Shown here: piece by piece, positions 32,870-43,224 of the stretch | How the letters are laid out: each line of letters opens with the position of its first letter | How positions within the stretch are numbered: the first letter of the stretch is position 1 | Assembly: GCA_022606425.2 (NCBI GenBank) | Contig: JAHDVF020000016.1 | Location: 2,882,501 to 2,946,500 of the forward strand | From: Lepidostoma basale | Lineage: Eukaryota; Arthropoda; Insecta; Trichoptera; Lepidostomatidae | Direction: 5' to 3' | DNA length: 64,000 nt | Made by a program: the position numbers and the translations under genes | The notes under the pieces: model-generated | Seen by the model: only the letters and a program-made list of their open reading frames with translations | The model's database searches: none | Told to the model about the DNA's origin: nothing

Positions 32870-33312
32870 ATAAAAATAAAGTAAACATCATGTTTGGGAT
32901 AGATACTACTTCTTCAGGTGTATCTATAACTCAGTTTTCGTCACACCTGAAGACACAATAATTATAATACTTAAATAATATCGATGTTTTCCGTCTGAAC
33001 GAACGATCGGAGCAACATTTAGGCATAAATGAAACTTCAATGTTACTTTACGTTTATTATTCCATTATTACTATTATTGTTTACTATTTGAAATATTACT
33101 CTGCTTTTGTTTGAATTAAGTTTAGCTTCGATTTCGATTCATTAGTTTTTACTATTATTTCTTCTTGTCATTTATATTTGTGGTTATTATTATTCTTACT
33201 TCGTGTTTTTATATATGTTTTAACATCGCGTTTTATTCTCCTAATAAAAAATAATGAAAATACTTCTGAAGATGGAGTATATCTCCGAAACATGTGTAAA
33301 TCGATTTAAAAA
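32870..33312. mobile_element. Inverted hammerhead-type repeat, both cores damaged
   Basis: The minus-strand motif at 32885-32925 reads CUGAAGA ... CAAA CAUGAU (GAAA lost). The plus-strand motif at 33262-33302 reads CUGAAGA, U, GGAG...CUCC, GAAA, CAUGU, but the cleavage position is G. It resembles the 38050-38470 element in stem II (GGAG/CUCC). A decayed inverted pair separated by about 330 bp. Confidence 0.5.
33262..33302 (+). ncRNA. Hammerhead-like motif with G at the cleavage site
   Basis: All core residues of CUGAAGA and GAAA are present, with a 4-bp stem II and palindromic ACAUGU stem III. H17 is G, which hammerheads do not cleave. Predicted inactive. Confidence 0.55.
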
Positions 33313-33395
33313 AAATTACGAATATAAATACTTGGAAAGTGGTTTTTTACAGTTTTTCTGTGATTTATTTATTTTATAAACAAATTTGGGGGGTG

Positions 33396-34005
33396 TGGTG
33401 AGAGTTAAAAGCAGTGGAAGTTTCAGCGTTTATTGCAGACCACAAGTAATCATACGTTAACAGTATTATGTACTCGTAATGGAGCGTGCGCCTGGACGTC
33501 GATAGCAGCGGGGGCGGAGCCCGGGTGGTGAGCAGTAGAGGATGATGACACGCTGGGCAGTAGCGTCGGTCAGCTGGAGCGAAGACTCGTCGGAAGTTAC
33601 GTGGCGTAGCAGTGTAGATAGTAGCGTAGCTCAGCGGGAGAGAGTCGGAGGTTCTTTGTACGTAGACTTGACAGCGTAGACTAGTGTCGGTTAGAAGTCG
33701 CAAGAAGGAATGACGTATCGAGTGGTCGGATGTACCGCTTTTATATATTTTGCTTCCTTTGCACACGATGCATTGCTGGACAACCTCTAGTGACCTGTGT
33801 AAATGAATCCGGGCCCTGATTAATCACTTTTGGTCATTCAACGTATTTCATAATTGCGATTTGTAGGTGCAAAGTCAGGTGTTTTCGGTTATTCGTTCAA
33901 TGTATTTCATCATGAAATATGCTGGTACAGCAGTCGAAGTCCATTGCGTCCACTTATGTGGGTCATGCATTTTGTACTTTGCCTGCGAGGTCAATAACCT
34001 ACACA
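33396..34005 (-). mobile_element. Possible solo LTR
   Basis: Read on the minus strand the block starts TGTGTAGGTTATTGACC (near 34005) and ends CTCTCACCACA (near 33396), so it begins TG and ends CA. In between are a TATA box (AATATATAAAAGCGG at about 33737-33751) and an AATAAA (near 33435) downstream, the order U3, R, polyadenylation. It is less AT-rich than its flanks. No target-site duplication was found and no internal region adjoins, so it is tentative. The 130-codon frame at 33374-33766 (-) is a by-product. Confidence 0.4.
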
Positions 34006-34889
34006 AACAATAGTTTTACCATATTATTATGAGTCTTAAGAAAATGTAATATTCACAGTGTTAATTGAAGCTAGAATAAAATTTCTTCTTTTGTACTATA
34101 AAACTTATAAGAATTGTTATTCGAAGTCCGTATTGGATGAAAGAAAATGTGTCGGCAGCGCGGGTGACGGCAGACTTCCCCAGCAGAAGGGAATTAATAT
34201 AAATTTTAATGAACCTGACGCCATCAATGAATTATTTTCATTAAGACTATTGTTATTTTATTCATTAACGCCTTGTTTATTTACGTTATACAAACAGTAT
34301 CACTCCGCGGGGTCGTTTATCATTCCCGTTGGCATAACGGAAGAGGGTTCCGTGAAAATGGAAGTTCATAAACGTTTATAAAGGTGTAAAGGTTTGCATA
34401 AAAGCTATTGACAATAATTTATAAAGGCCTCTATTATCGTATCATCTCAGAGTACCTCTTAACACAATTTTTTTATGACATTTGAAATTAAAGTTTAGAT
34501 AAAACGTGTTCATAATTATCACGTAAAATATATAAAAATTAAAATTTGCATTAACATGTGTTTTTTGTCTTTTAAATGTGTATTGGCCATATTAAAAAAA
34601 AATAATAATTCACTGTCTCTTTTTCCAGTTGTGACCGGTTTTGGCCGTGGCATTGGTCCTACAAATTTATTTATAAGGAACGATTTTTTTTACGGAATAT
34701 TGTAAAGGGTTCTTAAAAAATTACATATTTCGTAATACATATTATTTTTTTATGTTTTCACCAATAATATATATATATATATATTTTTTTTTTATAAACT
34801 TGAGGTTTTATGTCGAGATGTATTAACTTTAACCGAGAGAATCGCGGTTATATTTAACATATTTAACAAATATAACCCGTTTATAAGGA
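34006..34889. other. No gene; TA microsatellite
   Basis: Unassigned AT-rich DNA with a (TA)n run at 34769-34783. The 107-codon + frame at 34058-34381 has no recognisable motif. Confidence 0.4.
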
Positions 34890-34970
34890 CGGCTTAGGGC
34901 GTAGAGTTGCTACAGCTATTACTGCCATATCGAAGGTCATGGGTTCGTTTCCCGGCGACGATAATTAAAG
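34890..34970 (+). mobile_element. tRNA-like SINE fragment
   Basis: GGCTTAGGGCGTAGAGTTGC (A-box-like) and AAGGTCATGGGTTCGTTTCC (B-box-like) are spaced as in a tRNA-derived SINE head. It is a different family from the copies at 19454, 46146 and 47474. Confidence 0.45.
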
Positions 34971-35029
34971 AAAAAACTCTCACGCTATCTTTGGTTTGGT
35001 AAAATTCAAGTGTCAATAAAAATCGTGAT

Positions 35030-35310
35030 AAACGAGCTACCCATCACGAAAGGTTGTGCAAAGAAAATAGACTGCCACACTACTCTATCCTGACACACCT
35101 CTATAGATTCCTCCAAATTGATACAGCGAGTCATAGACGTACGTCGAATCTCTCAACTTCTAACATAGACGACTTTAATATTTAATAATTTTGGTCATGC
35201 CATGTTTTCATCGGTTTTCCTTGAGTCAATCCATTCAAATTAATAACATATACTTTCTCAACCATTTTTACTTCATATATGCGATCCATTTCTCCATTCG
35301 ATAGTTCAAA
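35030..35310 (-). pseudogene. LINE 3' relic (SAYPF lineage)
   Basis: On the minus strand it aligns with 47860-48185: the stop-proximal CGTGATGGG end near 35040, AGGATAGAGTAGTGTGGC near 35080, a GACATGACC-like segment and a distal block with GGTTGAGAAAGTATATG near 35260. Multiple frameshifts. Only about 90 codons' worth remain. Confidence 0.6.
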
Positions 35311-36109
35311 ATTCGTTTAAAAATTCGATACACATGTATTTACTCCCGTGAAGTCTTCTAAGAGTAAAGAGCTGCTGGGTTTGAATGTCGTCTTCTGGTT
35401 GTACTTCTTGTTGTAAAAAAAAATATATATAAATAACGTTTACTCTGAAATATGCCCCCGCAAACAAAACTCATGTAGTATCTTCCAGGTGTCGTGTACT
35501 TAAGCAGTTCTCGTTTTTCGCGAAAAGGCATATTTCGTCCCCGACATTCAGCCCTTAAATATTCAAGAAGCGATAACTCAATGCGCCCGCAGGAGTGGGA
35601 GCGGGGGGCGCCCCCCACCGCAGTGGCCTACCCCTGGGGCCTAACTTATCCTAAACCTTGCCTAACCTTTGCCTTTCTGCCGGATTAAAACTTTTCAAGT
35701 TTCCGTATTTTTTATTAAAATGGCCAACAGTAAAGTTACTATTGGAACCGATGGTTTGGAAAAATAAATAACTCGTTGATCAAATTAGATTTCTTTCGTT
35801 CTCACTCATTATCTATTCACCCAGCGTATGTGATGTCTAGTTTATTTAGATTCAGGGTATTAAGATACCTTTTTAAATTCTAATGGACTGAACCCCTGAA
35901 GACATTCCAAACTTAAGTAATTATTTTATAGAATGAAGCGCCTTGTTTATAGCGGGACATTTTAGAAACTAATTAAGAAAGTGTGTGTTGTGTACAAACT
36001 ATATAAAAAGAAACATTCCTTATTAATACATCTACATTTTTAGTTTTAATACCATTATAATACAACTACGATAATTACATGTATGTGTCTTGCAAACATT
36101 ATATTATTT
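35311..36109. other. No gene; GC-rich patch 35590-35690
   Basis: 35590-35690 is GC-rich (GCGGGGGGCGCCCCCCACC is a near-palindrome at 35600-35618). It may be a regulatory patch or old repeat. No coding support. Confidence 0.35.
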
Positions 36110-36315
36110 GATAATGGCAAAAACGTTCGTTTTAAAGAACATTTATTACATTTTATTGGAGTTCCATGTTTAACCGTTTTAAAACGTTATCAAAGGTATT
36201 ATCATAAGATAAATATTAACAATGAATTCATTATCAGACGAAATATGCCACTCACATAAAATGTTATTCACCATCAAGAAGTGACGTTTCCATAAACATT
36301 GGTATTGAGTTTTAC
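36110..36315. repeat. Relic of the U3/A8 ribozyme-like repeat
   Basis: The minus strand at 36170-36196 retains UUGAUAA next to a GUUUUAAAAC stem and AACAUGGAAC. The right part has GACGAAATATGCCACTCACA, and the TGAGTTTTACATCATT terminal block is seen at 36305-36320. Same family as 51453-52126. Confidence 0.45.
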
Positions 36316-36322
36316 ATCATTA

Positions 36323-36587
36323 TATCGCACCGTGAGTGTAAAACCGAAACAAGTGCAAATATACAGTTTGGAGATATGGGAGTTTAAAGACTTCATATTG
36401 CTTGGAAAAATTGTTTTTTTTAATAAACCAAAGATTTTCAGTTTAAAGTAATATACCTATGAACCGAAAATCATTGGTTTATTAAAAAAAAACACAGTTT
36501 TTCCAAGCAATATGAAGTCTTTAAACTCCCATATCTGCAAACTGTATATTTGCACTTGTTTCGGTTTTACACTCACGGTGCGATATA
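36323..36587. repeat. Palindromic element with ~110-bp arms
   Basis: The left arm from ATATCGCACCGTGAGTG (36323) to ATAAACCAAAGATTTTC matches the reverse complement of the right arm, ending CACTCACGGTGCGATAT (36571-36587). Internal blocks such as ACTCCCATATCTGCAAACTG and TTTCCAAGCAATATGAAG are shared. No CUGANGA/GAAA hammerhead pair was found in either arm, so it may be a different fold-back element. A LINE fragment directly abuts the right edge. Confidence 0.75.
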
Positions 36588-36858
36588 AGAACACGACTAT
36601 CCGCAAAATCTTCAAGGTGGAAGATGTCGTGAGATGAGGTAGACAACGCAGAAGATACTAGAATGCGCACCTGCAGAGGATGGATCCCATCAGAATCCCA
36701 CACGCTGTGGCGCATCAGATTCCTGCCGGCTACCGTCTCCTCGGAAGACTACCAAAGGGATAAAGGGATAGCTGGGAGTCGACCTCCCAAGAGAGGCCAG
36801 TTGATTACAGGAACAGACCAAAGGTCTAAAAGAAGAAAAAGAAGAAGAAGAAGAAGTG
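36588..36858 (+). pseudogene. LINE 3' fragment with GAA tail
   Basis: The + strand shows, across frameshifts, KVEDVVR, RQRRRY and GWIPSESHTLWRI, then RPPKRGQLITG, ending in (AGAAGAAGAAG) at 36836-36856. It is homologous to the LINE inserted in the mariner (EVEDVVRWGRQRRRYW, GRPPKRW) and to 63390-63757. Severely 5'-truncated, non-coding now. Confidence 0.75.
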
Positions 36859-37329
36859 TAAGGAACCATCAATAGAATTTCTAATTATTGTGCTTCCAGT
36901 TAATGGCATATTTCCTGTGTTCATGGATACATCACTATGAAAGAGACAGAAAGATTTACTAATGAATCTGATATGACCATATACAATACCATAGATAAGC
37001 TTTTACTACTCAAATACTCTCACTACAAAATACGACGGTATGGTTTCAGGAGAAAAATATCATTTTACTTGGATAAGGCTCAGACAGCCTTCCGTCTCGG
37101 GATCCAGTGAAGTGGCGCAAGTAATATTTCCGCAATAATTTGATCTCATCGTTTACCGGTTGCGGTTGAGCGAGTTAAGGAAATTGTTGCCACTGAGAAA
37201 TATTGGCGCCGACGAAATAAAGGTTCAAGGATGCCGTTGCATGCTTGTTAGGGTTGCGAGAACCCCATGACGCCCCTAAAAAGCGCGACTAAATTTCATC
37301 TCTAAGATTGAATCTTTTCGTAACATTTA
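36859..37329. other. No gene seen
   Basis: Nothing recognised; a slightly GC-richer patch at 37090-37280. Confidence 0.4.
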
Positions 37330-37410
37330 CATTTGAATGGACTGAAATAATCCGAAATATGTTTATAAAAAGTGCAAATGTGCTGTAAAAATACTTAAAA
37401 AAATGAAATA
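37330..37410 (+). repeat. Decayed hammerhead-type motif
   Basis: GACTGAAATAATCCGAAATA and TGTTTATAAAAAGTGC retain the GAAA and AUGUUUAU context of the 23645 motif. The CUGANGA and stem II are lost. Confidence 0.4.
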
Positions 37411-37585
37411 ACCTATTTCATATATGCACATTCCAACTTGATTTATTAGTTTTTGAGGAAAAAAATCTGCTTAAAATTTATAGTATTTTTAAAATAATAG
37501 CTTCCTAGAAGCTTTATTGAATTTTATAGAAGTGACATATGATATTTTGACATATTCTCAGCTTTTTAAAAGAGGTATTGCCCTT

Positions 37586-37690
37586 CTTCATCTTCTTCAT
37601 GTGTCAGGCCGGGTCCCTCTGACGCGACGTTGACTATTACTTGAGATGTTCTGTTACATGTTCCTTCTTCTTCTTGTTACATGTTCCTGT
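37586..37690 (-). pseudogene. LINE 3' terminus (NVRGT lineage) with TTC runs
   Basis: On the minus strand TTAACGTCGCG-type sequence, then GAGGGACCCGGCCTGACACA and a GAAGAAGATGAAGAAG tail (37580-37600) match the ends at 12846, 31555 and 57735. A 13-bp direct repeat GTTACATGTTCCT (37653-37665 and 37676-37688) flanks a (TTC)3 run, perhaps the target duplication of a second, extremely short insertion. Confidence 0.55.
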
Positions 37691-38049
37691 TGTGAGGAGT
37701 TTTAAATTACACTTGATAGAACTTAATGATAGCCATTTTATAATGCACTAGCAAGACGAAATATTCCTCTTTGATTAAAATATAATATATAACACTTTTA
37801 GAAACGGTAATTTGATTGATTTGATTTGATTCCAAACTTGTTGAACTAATTTTTTCATTTATTTAAAAGTAAAATGAATACGCAATATACTTGTAATTAT
37901 GGAAAAGTTAAATTGATGATTGTAAGCAATCCCCGCACGAGCAAAGTTTCATTTCTGTGGCGTGGGAAGGACTGCCCATGTTTGAATACCCCCTTGACAG
38001 GAATCTTAAAAACAATTAGCTGTATCATTCCAAAAATCAGAAAAACTAA
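37691..38049. other. No gene seen
   Basis: AT-rich. The 95-codon frame starting at 37874 runs into the ribozyme repeat and is not supported. Confidence 0.4.
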
Positions 38050-38470
38050 AATAAATTACCCTTTTTTGGGAATTAAAAAACCTTGCTTAAACCACTTTTT
38101 GTATAAAAAAATATTAAAATACACGACATGTTTCGGAGGATACCTCCATCTTCAGGTGTAAAAATATAACAAACACAAAACAAAGAAAGACTAATAAAAA
38201 ACGCATTTAAAATTCTATACAATAATTACAATGATGTATTTTGATTATTTCAAATTATTCATTATTTCTTACTGTTAAAAAATAATTGTTAGTACCTACT
38301 TATAACAAATATTCCAGGTAAATTTTTAAATTTGAATTATTGTATCGAATTTTAAATGCGTTATTTATTAGTCTTTCTTTGTTTAGTTTTTGTTATATTT
38401 TTAATATTTTTATTTATTCAAAAGTGGTTTAAACAATGTTTTTTTTAATTCCCAAAGTATACTATTACGG
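38050..38470. mobile_element. Inverted repeat element with intact minus hammerhead
   Basis: The left arm (AAACCACTTTTTGTATAAAA ... TAACAAACACAAAAC ... AAAACGCATTTAAAATTC) pairs with the right arm (GAATTTTAAATGCG ... GTTTTTGTTATATTTTTA ... AAAAGTGGTTT). The right arm lacks the ribozyme, so the ribozyme sits only at 38120-38160. The unique centre of about 110 bp has no frame. Likely the same broad class as the other palindromes, with one arm deleted for the core. Confidence 0.7.
38120..38160 (-). ncRNA. Hammerhead ribozyme candidate, canonical GUC
   Basis: Minus strand: UACAC, CUGAAGA, U, stem II GGAGG/CCUCC with UAU loop, GAAA, CAUGU, C17, GUGUA. Stem I is 5 bp, stem II is 5 perfect pairs, and the triplet is the preferred GUC. 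Stem III is palindromic ACAUGU. This is the cleanest candidate in the window. Confidence 0.8.
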
Positions 38471-39979
38471 AATTCCACAGTGTTAATGCCTTAACATTCA
38501 ATTAGTTAAATAATCTTTTGTTTCAGTAGCTCCGTAAATGAATAAAATATGAATTATTTATTTGGCAGTCGAGAATGCTCTGTACTTCCGAGAGTTCCGG
38601 GAATCCATTTCGCAAAAAATAAAACACAAAACGATTTTTTTTGGATTGGTATAGGTGTTCATCCAAAAGTAGTACGAAATGATTCCCCGCCTATTTTTGA
38701 TAATTGTAAACTATTTTATTGTATTTCATTAAAACGATTTAATTCAATAATAATGGTATAAAAAATATCATTTCGAAGCTTTTGTGAAATGTTCAGCGAC
38801 TCTATTTTCTCATTTCCATTTTGTTTCACCATTCTGTATAATGAGGTGATTTTGTAAAATGTGAAAGATGGTTAAATAAAAAAAGCCGATGAAATATCCC
38901 TATTTTTCGCAGACCCCAATATGAAAATTGGATTGAATATCTTTGGTCTCGGAGAAATTATGATATTTGACTTAATCAATGGCCCATTTTTACGAAGAAC
39001 AAAAGGCTTTTCTTAACTAATTATTAAACGTTGAACTGAAAATCGTTTAGGGACGATTATTATATTATTTCCATTCGCAAATGATATTCATAAGATGAAT
39101 TTGGGACCAGGGCCGTTTGAAAAAGGGACTGTTCAGTAATTGCATTAGTCTGGAAAGAAATGATTTTCGTGAAGATTATTACGATATTTTAAAATTTTCT
39201 TTCTGAAATAAGAACGTTTATTTGATAGGTTTAATCGAAAAATCAATTGTTATCTATTAAGTGTACACAGAGTAAAGAACAAATAATTTTTTTTAATGAC
39301 AAATTTCCAATGTCAGTTTACCTGAGAACGTCCTCTTATTGGCACCAATAATTTACATATCATATTGCTATTCCGAATTAACAGAATTATTTTTATTTGT
39401 ACATCGTTTTTTCCATCGCTGTATTTTGGAAAACCTCCGACAGTAATGCATCTTCCTCGAAGATGGAGTGCTCCAGGGTTTAAAATATCAGCAGTTAAGC
39501 TGGTTGAAGACGGAGCCTGATGCAGTTGTTAATTTTTGCTTTAATTTTAGTTTTTATTAATCAGTACCGTCACTGCAACTTGTGTTGACACAGATTAATA
39601 ATCCTCCTGACTCTTAACATATAATTTTGGTATTGGCATATGTCCCAGCGCACCATCTGTAAGAGACGTCGCCTGTTGGTCCGCTGCTGCTATGGAGTAA
39701 CATCGAGGTGGAAATTAGTATTACCGCAGTGGCTTGATGGCTTCAGGAAGAATGACAGGTACCACAATGGGTATTATATTAAACGTAGATGAAATGTGTG
39801 CAGTAGGTGATGCAGAGAATGATAATAGACCTGCCGAGGGCACAGAAGGGACTTCTCGTTGTATTTTACAGAACTGAGACTAAGCAATTTTTTCATCCTT
39901 TGCTTACACATCCGCCAATTTTTTTTTTCAGAAAACCCAGCGACTAGGTAGTAAAGTAGAGCCATATTTAAATGAAGGA
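38471..39979. other. No gene seen
   Basis: AT-rich. The 70-codon frame at 38549-38761 and the 63-codon frame at 39774-39965 have no recognisable motif. A GC-richer stretch at 39640-39760 is unassigned. Confidence 0.4.
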
Positions 39980-39984
39980 ACTTA

Positions 39985-40135
39985 ATTTACTATTAAATAG
40001 TAATGAAAACGTCTGTTTTCTAGATATTTTATTATCATTTATGGGAATGACACGTTTCGCATGAGTCATTATCTAATGTAACACTTCTAGAAAACAGAAG
40101 TTTTCATTTGTATTATTTATTAAAGTGGAATTTTT
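39985..40135. repeat. Short inverted copy of the TTCTAGAA-type repeat
   Basis: GAAAACGTCTGTTTTCTAGA faces CTTCTAGAAAACAGAAGTTT within 75 bp. Between them GGGAATGACACGTTTCGC and TCATTATCTAATGT are the decayed ribozyme-like core (UAGAUAA, CGAAACGUGUC on the minus strand). Confidence 0.5.
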
Positions 40136-40356
40136 CATCGTTGTTTTAAAAACAATAAATAGCTTAATTTACAAAATAACCCAATATCCAATTTATTGAC
40201 TACACTTTGAACTTAGCCAATAGGTCGAGAAGTCTATTAGGTAATAAATAATTTATTAAATAGTCCATTGTTTTTGCCGAAACACTATGATACCTTAACA
40301 TTTTAAACTGTTAATGAATAAACTTTATTTTTTGTACCGCAATAGTATTTTATTTT

Positions 40357-40400
40357 ACGCGACAGCTGTTTCATCAACCTATGTTGACATCATCAGGTGT
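40357..40400 (-). ncRNA. Hammerhead ribozyme candidate, CUGAUGA with GUC
   Basis: Minus strand: ACAC, CUGAUGA, U, stem II GUCAAC/GUUGAU around AUAG, GAAA, CAGCUGU, C17, GCGU. Stem III is an 8-nt palindrome ACAGCUGU, longer than in the other families. Stem I has one mismatch (C-A) in four positions. Confidence 0.65.
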
Positions 40401-40434
40401 TACAATAATAAATCAATTGATATTTATTATTGTA

Positions 40435-40478
40435 ACACCTGGTGATGTCAACATAGGTTGATGAAACAGCTGTCGCGT
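40435..40478 (+). ncRNA. Hammerhead-like motif, A6 to G
   Basis: Mirror copy of 40357-40400 with CUGGUGA. Loss of the invariant A6 should abolish or strongly reduce cleavage. The other core residues and GUC remain. Confidence 0.55.
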
Positions 40479-40534
40479 AAAATAAAATACTATTGTGATA
40501 CAAAAAACAAAGTTTATTCATTAACAGTTTAAAA

Positions 40535-41209
40535 TAATGAATTCATTATTTACCTTTATAGTTTATTGTATGTTTTTAGTGAATGGGTTCGTTTATAGTC
40601 AAAAACCATAGACTGCCATATAAATAAATAAAAACTCGCATAGGTGGGCACAGTGTCGGTAATTTCGGCCAAAACTTTAAAAATATTTCATGGCAACGCT
40701 CATACAATAATCGCCAACTACAGCACACCAGACAAACCTAAAATAAGATAGTGAATAGTGACACAAACTAAAACAAACAATTAGCATATAAAAATAAATA
40801 CATCTATGCCTTAGTCTTCGTAGGTATTTTTTGTTTCTTATAATACACTTAGATCTAACGAGGGACTATTTCATCGAAAATTCCAAGAAAAAGTTCTGTA
40901 TTAACTTTTCTATGAATTTATAAATCATCCAATAAATAAAATATTTGTATTCAAGGTAAACATATTTCAAGAGCAGGAAAGTTTGCCAATAAAACTTTTC
41001 ACGGCTATCAATTGAAGAATATTTTCATTTTGGTTAACGTCCCCATTTATCAACTCCATTATGTCTAGCTACTGACGTTTTCCTTTTTCATAACTTTTGG
41101 GAGAAAGCATTATAATTTTATTGCCAGTTATTACAGCCGTGCTGTGGAGTACGTACCCTCCGCATTCGTATTCAATAGACATTTTACTGGATCTTTCATG
41201 AAGTAAATC
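40535..41209. other. No gene seen
   Basis: AT-rich without recognised features. Confidence 0.4.
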
Positions 41210-41435
41210 TATTTTATAAAATAATAATACACTTTTAGTATTTGCATCTAAACCGCTTTATTTGGTAACATCAACCGGTTTCGCTCCCGCTGGAGCTTTG
41301 TCAGGCTAAGGGAGTTAATTACACTCTCTCACCCTGACGTAGCTCCGGCCCGAGCGAAACCGGTTGGTGTTACCAAATAAAATGGTTTAAATACAAATTC
41401 TAAAAGTGTATTATTATTTTATTTAATAATGTCAG
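41210..41435. mobile_element. Palindromic repeat, ACCGGTT type, both cores mutated
   Basis: Arms AATAATAATACACTTTTAG through ACCGGTTTCGCTCCC on the left and the complementary right arm. The minus core at 41271-41304 reads CUGACAA (G8 to A); the plus core at 41330-41369 reads CUGACGU (A9 to U). Both keep GAAA, CCGGU, U17, and the plus copy has a 4-bp CACC/GGUG stem I. Closest relative is 63785-64000. Confidence 0.7.
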
Positions 41436-42394
41436 ATCACAAATTTTATGCTTCATACGAATGCTTAAATATATTTTAATTTGCATCCCATTTTCATTCA
41501 TTGTTTTTTATTATTATTATTAATGTTAATGTCTATCTATTTTGAATTTCAGTATTTTCAGTAGACTAAGTTTTTTTTTCCCTAAAGTTGATTGCATTTA
41601 AATTTCAAAGGAAACTAATAATGTAAAGTTACAAAGTTTGATAAAAGAAAGAAAATAAATATAGTTATACTTTGTGTTACAACACTTTATTTTTACTGAA
41701 CTCGGATATGTTTCGGTTACAAGTAACTTTTATCAATATATATAATTTCAACAGTCAAATAAAACAGCGGCCACTTACATATATACTAAATGGAGATCGA
41801 GTTATGTATAAAAGTGGAAGGGGTATAATTAAAAATGAAGAGAGGGGAGATGTAACGGGAACATATCGAGTGGAAGGGGTATAATTAGGATTGAGGAGAG
41901 ATGAGGTGTAACGGGAACTAATCGAGCATGGGGATTGAATTTAAATTTGATTGGTTATTTATTATATTTTCATTATTTTAGAATTATGCTTACTTACTTA
42001 CAAAATAAACAGAAAAATCTACTAAAAAATGTGTTTTTCTTATATGGTGTATTGTTATATCTTTACCCGACTTTAGAGTTGTGCACAGAACAAGCTTGTG
42101 TATGAATGGTACAAATCGGGCTACCTAATTCTGCGGGTTCATTACTAAAATACCATTTTGCGGTCACAGACCGCGGAGCATTCTCTAGTCTCGTCTTCGA
42201 AGAATACGCTTTGCCTCTACTTGTCAGAATTTCATATTCCAATAAAAATGTTTAAAATGTTGGAAGGTCTTAATTAATTTTGAAACCTGGTACTTTAATT
42301 AACAGAAATGTACCTTATTGGCCTAAAAGTAAAATTTATGCTCAACGAACTACGTTGGAGGTAGTGATTACAATAATATTTTTAAATTTATTTT
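41436..42394. other. No gene; tandem duplication inside
   Basis: AT-rich apart from the 56-bp tandem repeat at 41814-41925 (separate entry). Confidence 0.4.
41814..41925. repeat. 56-bp tandem duplication
   Basis: Two adjacent 56-bp units starting GTGGAAGGGGTATAATTA and ending AATCGA/ATATCGA (41814-41869, 41870-41925), diverged at several positions. Purine-rich. Confidence 0.75.
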
Positions 42395-42800
42395 ATATTC
42401 GCCATACTTTGTGTTGTAATTGCTTTATTTCTCTTTTTATTTTTTTATACATTATGTTTATACAACACTTACATTAAAAAAAATATATAATACATAGACA
42501 TGTTTCGGACAACCAGTCCTTCTTCAGTGATACATATTATAAATATACATATTTAAAATATTATAAAATTGTTAACATGATCTGAAAGATGTTATAAAGA
42601 TTTACTTTGGAACGTTTATGCTTTTGTTATAACAAATATTATAATTCAATTTAAAATTTAAAAGAATGATTTAAAGTTCTTATTGGGGTTCAGGTAATTA
42701 CTTGCAACAATGAAAATAAATCAAGGATTGGACTTGACGTTAAATTTAAATTTAAATAAATGTAAGTGTTGTATAAACAAAGTGATTAAAAAAAGAAAAA
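42395..42800. mobile_element. Hammerhead-bearing repeat with terminal CGCCATAC motif
   Basis: It starts with TTCGCCATACTTTGTGTTGT (42401-42420), then TTATACAACACTTACATT, the ribozyme, and ends with ATGTAAGTGTTGTATAA (near 42759-42776), so the outer arms are inverted. The right-hand ribozyme is decayed (AAGGATTGGACTTGACG). Same family as 24740, with a longer unpaired centre. Confidence 0.65.
42493..42531 (-). ncRNA. Hammerhead candidate, intact core, weak stem I
   Basis: Minus strand: CUGAAGA, A, stem II GGAC/GUCC, GAAA, CAUGU, C17 (GUC). Core complete, but the flanks (AUCA and UAUG) give only one stem I pair, so activity is doubtful. Confidence 0.55.
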
Positions 42801-43069
42801 GAGAAATATTTTTAAACTTTTTATTGTGTAATTATAAAGTGTTCTTTGATATCAGTACATTTATTATTATAAAAGCCTCTGCACATTAAAAAACTAAGTA
42901 ACACATTTCTTGGATCAAACATTTCTTAACATAAAAACCAACTCGCAACATATGTACTCGTAGTATCGTTTACACGCGATGTCACTTTTGAAACCCATAT
43001 TTAGGACCGGAATTATTCCATAAAAGTTGAGTGTCTTCTTTATTCTACTGTACACCAACGCAGAGGGAG

Positions 43070-43086
43070 GAGGGGGGGGGGGGGGT
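43070..43086. repeat. Poly-G tract
   Basis: An uninterrupted run of about 15 G after GGGAGGA, similar to the tract at 25983-26009. Possible quadruplex. Confidence 0.6.
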
Positions 43087-43224
43087 AACGAGATCCGCTT
43101 ATCTCCCCGGGTATAATAATGAATCTTCAAAATAAACGAGGATATCATTTTTATTATTGTTAGATGATACCATATCTTAGGAAATATTTCAATAACATTT
43201 CGTAGTTATTAACATATAGTTATA

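Larger units (their letters stand above)
40298..40534. mobile_element. Near-perfect palindrome with one intact hammerhead
   Basis: Arms of about 118 bp from TTTTAAACTGTTAATGAATA to its reverse complement meet at TCAATTGA (40413-40420). Differences between the arms are few, including A against G at the CUGANGA site. The minus-strand core (40357-40400) is intact and the plus-strand core (40435-40478) reads CUGGUGA. Confidence 0.8.

Noticed and set aside
36323..36587. Possible hammerhead in the CCGAAACAAGTGC part of this palindrome
   Set aside because: GAAAC is present but no CUGANGA and stem II precede it at a suitable distance in either arm.
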